This document shows positions 7,201 through 9,059 of a DNA stretch of 9,059 nucleotides, in pieces. The stretch is from Dysgonamonadaceae bacterium. Lineage in GTDB: Bacteria > Bacteroidota > Bacteroidia > Bacteroidales > Azobacteroidaceae. The translations under genes and the position numbers were made by a program. The notes beneath the pieces were generated by a model that saw only the letters and a list, made by a program, of their open reading frames with translations, did not search any database and was not told the DNA's origin. The first letter of the stretch is position 1; each line of letters opens with the position of its first letter. The stretch covers positions 1-9,059 of the forward strand of contig JAISNS010000212.1 in the NCBI GenBank assembly GCA_031276105.1, given 5' to 3'.

Positions 7201-8324
7201 CCGATCCAGATATTGTTGCGGCTGTCTTCCAAAACCGATATTACGCAATGCGTACCGATGCTTTGCGAAGTATCGAAAGGATTAAAGCCGTAATTACGGA
7301 AAGATTCCCCGATGGACGGCAGGAAAAGGATTCCTTTCTGATACAGGGCGAACCACATATTTCCTTCTTTGTCTTCGTAGATATAATGGACTTTTGCCTG
7401 TTTCAAATCTGTGGTTTCCAACGGGGTTTCCGGAACAGGCAACTGTTTGCCGGATACATCGTAACATAAGATTCCTGCGCCGTCGGCGCCTGCCCAGATT
7501 TGTCCTTTTTTATCCGAATACAAGGCATAGATATGATTTTCGACAGGCGTCCGGGCGCCCGGCATCTTTTGAAATGTTCCGGTTATCCGGTTGTAAATAT
7601 TGATTCCTCCGCCCAAGGTTCCTATCAATATCCGTCCGGCGCTGTCTTCGCAAATCGAAAAGACTTTATCGTTGTTCAGGCTGCCCGGAAGAGCCGGATT
7701 ATGCCTGAAATGACGGAACTCGCCGGTTGAGGGATTAAAACGGAAAACGCCGGCGTCTTCCGTTCCCAGCCACAAATTTCCCTCACTGTCTTCGTAAGCG
7801 CAAGAGATGCCGTTTTCCGTTATACTGCTATTTGCCTTATTATAAAAAGTGGGCTTCATCGTATGTGCATTCAGGCATATAACTCCGTTTCCCGGATACG
7901 ACAGCCAGATGTTTCCTTTTTTATCTTCGAGTATCCAGATAACCCGGTCTAAATAAAACGGCGTTGTGTCTTGAATTAAAAAGGGGAGAAACGAATCTTT
8001 TGTCCGGTCATATTGGAATAATCCGCTCATCGTTCCGACCCAGAAAATACCGCGGCTATCTTCCAAAACCGTATAAACATAATTTCCTCGCAAAGCAAGC
8101 GAATCGTTGACCTGTTCGGAATAAACGGTAAACGTATAACCATTGAATTTATTCAATCCGTTTTCGGTAGCAATCCAGATATAACCATACGAATCCTGAT
8201 AAATCTGCGTAATATGACTGTTGGATAAACCTTCGTTAGGAGTCCATAATTGAATTCTTTCCGCCGGCAGGGGAAGGGAAAGAAAAAATGAACAAACCAG
8301 ATAAATATATCGTTTTTGTAACAT
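4254..8324 (-). CDS. Hybrid two-component system sensor/regulator (HTCS)
   Basis: One 1356-residue protein joins a periplasmic sensor, histidine kinase, receiver and DNA-binding domain. Signal peptide: about 1-21. Fourteen Reg_prop repeats of the form ED..GNIWIGT..GL run from about 31 to 660, fitting two 7-bladed propellers. A Y_Y_Y domain follows at about 710-783 and one membrane helix at about 786-810. Kinase: HisKA with SHEIRTPL and phospho-His843; ATPase N-box Asn957/Asn961, DTGIGI at 989-994, GAGIGL at 1019-1024. Receiver about 1107-1225: Glu1113-Asp1114, phospho-acceptor Asp1156, Thr1186, Lys1208. AraC-type helix-turn-helix about 1255-1353. All key residues are intact. The ATG at 8324 opens the signal peptide; an upstream in-frame TTG (8423) would add 33 unlikely residues and run into the neighbouring gene. 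It ends in tandem TAA TAA stops. HTCS proteins normally bind oligosaccharides and switch on polysaccharide-utilisation loci; none is in this window. No clear promoter was seen in 8325-8409. Confidence 0.95.
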   Translation of the reverse strand: MLQKRYIYLVCSFFLSLPLPAERIQLWTPNEGLSNSHITQIYQDSYGYIWIATENGLNKFNGYTFTVYSEQVNDSLALRGNYVYTVLEDSRGIFWVGTMSGLFQYDRTKDSFLPFLIQDTTPFYLDRVIWILEDKKGNIWLSYPGNGVICLNAHTMKPTFYNKANSSITENGISCAYEDSEGNLWLGTEDAGVFRFNPSTGEFRHFRHNPALPGSLNNDKVFSICEDSAGRILIGTLGGGINIYNRITGTFQKMPGARTPVENHIYALYSDKKGQIWAGADGAGILCYDVSGKQLPVPETPLETTDLKQAKVHYIYEDKEGNMWFALYQKGILFLPSIGESFRNYGFNPFDTSQSIGTHCVISVLEDSRNNIWIGTDGDGLYKINHTTREIEHYTAQKTPEGPGNVITALFEDKDHNIWVGTYVNGMFRYNSRTRRFDTHYRSEDSPQTIAHNHVVTFAQGKDGTLWIGTNGGGINRLDIEKKVFKHYSYRDNDSSGNQLSSNWVYTLFIDEDETIWIGTSNGINCLNPQTETFSNYSLTNKLLNTNLIYTINRDYKGNIWIGGFFGLYCIDRQTGEIVRKTTLDGLPDNMINGIEEDKDHFLWLSTGKGLCRYNPETGSCLNFYATDGIQSNEFRRGSHYKGKNDRMYFGGINGLTTFVPSKLIHKNSLLRLAFTGLLVYNAPIQAGRSSITETVPDEMESIRLKYNQRSFTFTFAALEYGMPQRVMYYTQMENFDKQWRKVNDPGRSVTYTNLNPGKYIFKVKATLDDENFLEREMQVIIEPPFWLTVWAKVFYAFLLLLLAYAVYSYINYRMRQRRMLIEKEQQKQLSESKLQFFTDISHEIRTPLTLIVGPIEKLIGESDPSDKKKISTYNIIYRNALRILRLINQLMDLRAIDKGKLKLKVEPSSVQEFVEKIMDSFKDLATSKKMDFNLVVENDIPPVYIDKDCLDKIIFNLLSNAFKFTPQGGKITVFIRTVCSELEIQVEDTGIGISKEKRALIFDRFYQIRDSKIAPALGAGIGLHLSKMMVELHHGRIDVESEPGMGSRFIIRLPLDKKAYSPEEFGTYSGETTATMLQPSFPLPIDDSYEKEETKKRSYPTTKSLHTLLLVEDDVSILRYIESEFAGKYRIYTANNGKDALTQALKYLPDVVVSDVVMPEMDGLTLCKLLKSNDKTCHIPVILLTAKTNPEHQIEGLEMGADSYIPKPFNLKHLETQVHKLIQLRDILKDKYSGSMEAQREDIQVVSSDEKLFRKFNDKLKEHIADPNLSVESISRELGLSRVHLNRRLKAITKESPGNYIRNFRLKQAAWLLLNKNMSIAEVAYAVGFSSHAYFSNIFREHFGMSPSEYVDVNK

Positions 8325-8409
8325 GGCGTGATTTTTTGCAGTATTGATTTTGATACAATTGACGGTTACAAATCCGCTAATCTGGGGCCGACCCGGATGA
8401 TACAGCGAA

Positions 8410-9059
8410 TTAAACGCCCACAATTGTAACTGTTTTTCCGTTTACCGTTTCTTTTTTCATGTAGAGTTTATCCTCCCACCGGACGGTCGAACGGCGATCG
8501 AATACTACTAACCAGCCTTCGTTACAGCAGTGGGTTTCCATGTAACGCGCAGTCTGTTCGATACCATCTTCGATGTATTTTTCACCGTAACGGATTTTCA
8601 GTTCTATCGGATACGTTTGATTTTCGTATATCAGGCAGATGTCGAGACGACCCGTTCCCGCCGCCATTTCGCGGATAATTTGTCCGCCGCCGTTGATTAC
8701 CCGCTGTAAAAATCCCATCATTGTAAGATGAGGCGCCGCTTCGTGGTAGTCAAGTCGCTTTTCCCAAACCTCACTGTGTTCGTGCCAAAACGTTTGGAAA
8801 TCGCGCATCAGCAGATCGACGTCTATGCGTCCGTCTTTCATGTAACGGGGCATCCGGTAAGGATATTTCGAGTCTAACAATTCGTTCTGAGTGTCGGAAG
8901 ACAGATAGCGTCCAATCATTTCGGCATATATCGGGTTGCCCGGTTTTATCTGATGATCGTCGCTTTCGCGAATTATCCCCAAATCACAGGCATACAGGAA
9001 ATCGTCCGAATTTCTATTGATATATCCTTCGCCGAGAATCAGCGGTTCGATGATTTTGC
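8410..9059 (-). CDS. C-terminal part of an AAA-type ATP-binding protein with PD-(D/E)XK nuclease-like domain (cut by window edge)
   Basis: The reading frame is open to the right edge, giving 215 residues without a start; a TTG codon at 8982 is an internal Leu and not a start. Visible residues 2-50 (IIEPLILGEGYI, then LGIIRE and GNPIYAEMIGRYL) match the winged-helix-like end of the AAA module in a widespread family of uncharacterised ATP-binding proteins. Residues about 120-185 form a PD-(D/E)XK-type core: GTGRLDICL with Asp139, IELK with Glu152 and Lys154, then Gln168 in GIEQTARYM. All four residues are present, so the nuclease-like site looks intact. The P-loop and Walker B motifs would lie outside the window. 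The family is often multi-copy in Bacteroidota and its role is unknown. The next gene, the HTCS, starts 85 bp downstream on the same strand. Confidence 0.82.
   Translation of the reverse strand, partial: KIIEPLILGEGYINRNSDDFLYACDLGIIRESDDHQIKPGNPIYAEMIGRYLSSDTQNELLDSKYPYRMPRYMKDGRIDVDLLMRDFQTFWHEHSEVWEKRLDYHEAAPHLTMMGFLQRVINGGGQIIREMAAGTGRLDICLIYENQTYPIELKIRYGEKYIEDGIEQTARYMETHCCNEGWLVVFDRRSTVRWEDKLYMKKETVNGKTVTIVGV

Noticed and set aside
4068..7730. Many short plus-strand frames opposite the HTCS and DUF4294 genes
   Set aside because: They mirror conserved domains on the minus strand and show no recognisable products.
8325..8423. 33-residue N-terminal extension of the HTCS from a TTG codon at 8423
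   Set aside because: It would put a non-hydrophobic stretch before a good signal peptide and overlap the end of the AAA/nuclease gene; ATG 8324 fits better.
8980..8982. Start codon for the AAA/nuclease protein at 8982
   Set aside because: The codon is TTG, the frame stays open to the window edge, and the residues before it (IIEPLILGEGYI...) match the family, so the gene is cut and the TTG is internal.

Overview
The window looks like chromosomal DNA of a member of the Bacteroidota, most likely order Bacteroidales. The evidence is a one-protein hybrid two-component sensor with two 7-bladed propellers, a DUF4294 protein, a lipoprotein glutaminyl cyclase of the 'FFDAEDWG' type, a FISUMP-domain surface protein, promoter boxes matching the Bacteroidetes -7 consensus TAnnTTTG, and start codons preceded by A-rich rather than Shine-Dalgarno sequence. 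Genus cannot be told from this sequence.

Layout. (a) Positions 1-344: the first 13 codons of a leftward gene that leaves the window, with a -7 promoter box at 81-88. After it come a short tandem repeat (136-160) and a pair of inverted hairpin elements (201-282). (b) 345-1514: a secreted FISUMP/C-type-lectin-like protein, followed by a GC-rich nested inverted repeat (1542-1612). (c) 1659-3662: a consensus-like promoter driving a tight rightward operon of lipoprotein glutaminyl cyclase (M28 fold), SufE, and a TrmH/SpoU-family RNA 2'-O-methyltransferase. (d) 3639-8324: a leftward pair, a 1356-residue hybrid two-component system (HTCS) and then a DUF4294 secreted protein. The DUF4294 gene converges on and overlaps the methyltransferase gene by 24 bp. 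(e) 8410-9059: the C-terminal part of a leftward AAA-type ATP-binding protein with a PD-(D/E)XK nuclease-like domain, cut by the right edge.

How the genes relate. The glutaminyl cyclase is the periplasmic enzyme that caps N-terminal Gln. Both predicted signal-peptidase-I substrates flanking its operon (FISUMP and DUF4294 proteins) would expose Gln as their first mature residue, so the window holds an enzyme and two likely substrates. The HTCS would normally control a nearby polysaccharide-utilisation locus, but no susC/susD or glycoside hydrolase lies here, so its target is unknown.

The most interesting signals are not the housekeeping genes. They are the two hairpins at 201-282, whose six arm differences are all compensatory, and the A-poor, NNY-codon-rich C-terminal tail of the FISUMP gene, which is followed by a cruciform-capable palindrome. 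That combination resembles the target end of a diversity-generating retroelement, although no reverse transcriptase or template repeat is present in the window. No RNA gene, CRISPR array, insertion sequence or prophage gene was seen.
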